Shown in pieces: positions 61,820 through 64,000 of a stretch of 64,000 bases of DNA. The stretch's first letter is position 1; each line of letters opens with the position of its first letter. A program made the translations under genes and the position numbers. The notes beneath the pieces were generated by a model. The model was not told where the DNA came from. It saw only the letters and a program-made list of their open reading frames with translations, and made no database searches. The stretch is from Mangifera indica (lineage: Eukaryota > Streptophyta > Magnoliopsida > Sapindales > Anacardiaceae), in contig NC_058156.1 in NCBI RefSeq assembly GCF_011075055.1, forward strand, positions 2,356,001-2,420,000, written 5' to 3'.

Positions 61820-62693
61820 GAATTAATGGTAAGTTGTGCAAGCTTATGATTGATAATTATAGTTGTGAAAACTTTGTATCTCACAAGTTGGTGGAGTACT
61901 TCAAGCTAGAAACCAAACCTCATCCCTCTCCACATCATATAGGTTGGATTCAAAATGGTCTAAGTATGCGAATAATGGAACAATGTAGGTTGTCATTATT
62001 TTTAGGCAAAACCTACAAAGATGAAATTTTTGTGTAGTAGAGATGGATATGTGTCATGTACTCTTAGGACATCTAAGACAATATGATATGGATGCTACAT
62101 ATAAAGGTCGAGACAATGCTTATCTTTCATGTGGGGGTAAAAAGTGAATCATTGAAGGAAACAATCCAAAGCAAGAGGAGAGAGTTTTGATTTCCATACC
62201 ACTGAAGGAGAATGAATTCAAACGTGGAGTTGACAAAGAAGTTTAAAAAGTGGAGGAAACTTCATGTCAAATAGATGTTCTCATCAATGTAAATGATGGT
62301 GAGGTCAGAGTTGCAATTGCTAATCAAGGTGAAGAAATTGAGGCAAAGAAAAAGGAGCACCTTAGGGATGATGGAAAAATCAAAGAGATGAGCGAAATAC
62401 CTTCAACTCAAAAAAATATTCATTCCCTTTACAAGAATTTTGAAATCAAAAGTATTATTGACAAAGATGATCTCAATGTTAATCAAGATGGTACGTTACA
62501 TGATGACAACTTGAGGGCGAGTCTCTTTTTTTTAGTGGGGAAGAATGATGGGGGATCAAGACATTTAACTCAAGAAAAGAAAGAAAGAGTAAGACATGGA
62601 AATAATAGAGGTCAATGGAAGAGTAAAGGCAAGAGGGAGGTTGAGTGGAAGAAACGAATGAAGAGAAGCATGTTTAAACATCCTTGTAAATGA
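61820..62693 (+). pseudogene. Gypsy protease and linker remnant
   Basis: The frame at 61834-62037 covers the retroviral-type aspartic protease region, here with IDNYSCENF in place of the usual IDGGSCENV in this lineage. A stop at 62035 is followed by a frame continuing LLGHLRQYDMDA near 62065. The later frame 62250-62693 (starting MEETSCQIDVLINVNDGE) is the charged linker, then runs into the LTR. Broken by stops and lacking all downstream pol domains. Confidence 0.75.
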
Positions 62694-62726
62694 TATCACA
62701 ACTCCCTCAACATTTGTCCTGCATCA
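62546..62726 (+). repeat. Gypsy 3' LTR with large internal deletion
   Basis: It starts TGATGGGGGATC and ends CCTGCATCA. Its 181 bp equal the first ~130 and last ~55 bases of the 5' LTR joined at GAAGAGAAG, about 670 bp being absent, including the TATA box and the palindrome. Confidence 0.85.
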
Positions 62727-62798
62727 AACATTTAACGGGTATTAGTTTTGGGTTTTAACAAACCTTGAGTGGGAATAAGTATGCTGGCCTTAATATTA

Positions 62799-64000
62799 AT
62801 AGGGAAAAGTAGAGATTAAAATCCTTAATTAAAAGCGGCGCATGGTAATTAATTATTAGCCTTAGGCACAGACAAAGTCGAGGAGTCTCATCTCCTCTTT
62901 AATTAGGTGGCCTGGCCTGTGTGAATTTAAAGAAAATTTCACAAGTGAGATGGTGTCAACCCACATTCAATGGCATTCATGATTAGCAGTTTTCGGAAGA
63001 AGCCCACAGTACTACTGATGCAAATGGAATCACCAAAACTTTAATTTAATTGGTGTAACTAGTCCCTCTTCCTCATGGAGCCACCCCACCAACAAACCCC
63101 TCATTCAATGTTCTACTGGAGCCCCCCAAGTGACAAAAGAGGAGACTACATATAGAAAAGAGTATAAATTTGAGTATCTTTTAACAATATTTTAAGATCA
63201 AACTCTTAACTTATCCAATTCAGTGATTATAGATTTAAGATTTAACTTGTTTAATGTGACTAATTTTATCTCAAAAGACGGTCTGATTTGGGTGGGATTT
63301 TTTGTTTTTTTTTTTTTTTAAAAGTGCAGGCGCCACTGGAATCATGGAATGGAACATATATATATATATAATTCAAGCATATATATCAGCAGTGGGTCCA
63401 ATTCCAAATTCCACCAGCATTTCTGCATATGCTTCTGCAGTTGCTATCCTCGATAGTTGTTTGCATGTGTCATGGAAAACTGCTAAAAAGTTGAGAAAAG
63501 AGTGAAGAATAAGAACATAGATGGCCCTATATAATGTGATTTTAAAGCAAGAATCCATAAAGATAAGCAGACAAGAAATAATGTGAACTTGAGTTGCAAC
63601 TTTGGTAGAAAGATTTGAATCCCTGGAACAAAAAAAAAAAAATTTACTTTATTCTAGAGTTTTCATTCATTCACCTTTTTTTATTAAATAAACTTTGTTT
63701 GTTTGCCGCTGATTTCTTTTCATTCTCATATGTTGAGGAGAAAGGTGAAAGAAAAGAGAAGGATGGCTCATGTGGGGCTTCAATCAGAGTCAAACATAAA
63801 GTCATTGATCAGAAGTTTATACGGGTTGTTTTTGCTAACCCTAATTAAAGCTTGTTTTTTTTTTTCACAAACCTATGCCTGAAACTACAAGAAAGTTAAC
63901 CTCGATCTGCTCGGTTCATTGTTTAAAGTTATTCAAACAGTAGGTCTAGAAACCTGCACACCAAGTACATGTTTCTTTCTTAAGTCATTTTTTATTTTAA
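62799..64000. other. Right end of window, nothing assigned
   Basis: 62800-63130 is GC-richer with blocks such as GGTGGCCTGGCCTGTG and may be a promoter or transcribed leader of something beyond the window, but I see no coding region. Frames at 63302-63558 and 63615-63848 show no known domain. A poly-T run lies at 63303-63319 and an (AT)n patch near 63358-63371. Confidence 0.35.

Larger units (their letters stand above)
60848..62726 (+). mobile_element. Truncated Ty3/gypsy retrotransposon nested in copy 7
   Basis: 5' LTR 60848-61697, primer-binding site at 61700, internal remnant 61714-62545, and 3' LTR 62546-62726. Flanks AATAT (60843-60847) and AACAT (62727-62731) fit a 5-bp duplication with one change. 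Internal frames give a gypsy protease: CKLMIDNYSCENFVSHKLVE, LGKTYKDEIFV, then MDMCHVLLGHLRQYDMDATY. A linker follows whose end, NLRASLFF, runs into the polypurine-like GTGGGGAAGAA before the 3' LTR. Gag, reverse transcriptase, RNase H and integrase are absent, so the element is an internally deleted, non-autonomous remnant. Confidence 0.88.
60113..62789. mobile_element. Fold-back Mutator-like element, copy 7, split by a retrotransposon
   Basis: The left end GCCCAAAAGACTTATTTC and the right end inverted GGCCAGCATACTTATTCCC belong to the same family. A perfect 9-bp duplication TTAATATTA flanks it (60104-60112 and 62790-62798). The two halves of the element, 60113-60847 and 62732-62789, join to a continuous hairpin when the gypsy insert is removed: the right arm breaks within TTTTCAATATT, the inverse of AATATTGAAAAC on the left. 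The tip near 60470-60560 has GACATCTTCATCTATAGACG and inverse CGTCTTCGTTAGAGACG. Confidence 0.88.

Noticed and set aside
62250..62693. 147-aa frame as an independent gene
   Set aside because: It is the gypsy linker region continuing into the 3' LTR.

Overview
The window is nuclear DNA from a flowering plant, most likely a woody rosid-type eudicot. It is AT-rich, its genes are broken by short GT-AG introns, it contains typical angiosperm genes, and its spacers are full of small DNA transposons and decayed copia and gypsy elements. I cannot name the species. All exon boundaries were read by eye from splice consensus, reading frame and remembered family sequence.

Layout. 1-870: decayed end of a copia polyprotein. 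1225-4011 (-): intact four-exon APC8/CDC23, a subunit of the anaphase-promoting complex. 10838-14085 (+): intact eleven-exon atypical E2F (DEL/E2Fe type). 16223-17683 (+): intronless PPR protein matching OTP43. 18857-22509 (-): a KONJAC/GMPPA-type nucleotidyltransferase-like gene that is clearly broken. 24415-27018: a defective MuDR-type transposon with a perfect 9-bp target duplication. 29842-34595 (-): intact fifteen-exon ALDH10 aminoaldehyde dehydrogenase ending in the peroxisomal signal SKL. 37656-37901 (-): small hydrophilic protein. 38930-39566: hAT-type element beside a relic exon of alpha-N-acetylglucosaminidase. 45811-52070: a tandem duplication whose second copy took a Tourist-like MITE and a copia element. 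52386-53603 (+): intronless seven-bladed WD40 protein of JINGUBANG type. 54770-62789: four members of a fold-back Mutator-like family, one split by a gypsy retrotransposon. The last kilobase has nothing I can name.

The genes do not form an operon-like unit, but their order is informative. From memory, Arabidopsis has APC8, DEL1 and ALDH10A9 adjacent on chromosome 3, and OTP43, KJC1 and ALDH10A8 adjacent on chromosome 1. Here the two sets are interleaved in one row, as expected for the order before Arabidopsis duplicated and lost genes. The KJC member of the row is a pseudogene here.

The most distinctive non-genic structure is a family of at least seven 0.5-0.9 kb elements with ends like GGCCAAAGGACTTATTCCC, inverted-repeat arms covering almost their whole length, and 9-bp target duplications. 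They look like non-autonomous Mutator-like fold-back elements and could supply hairpin RNA.
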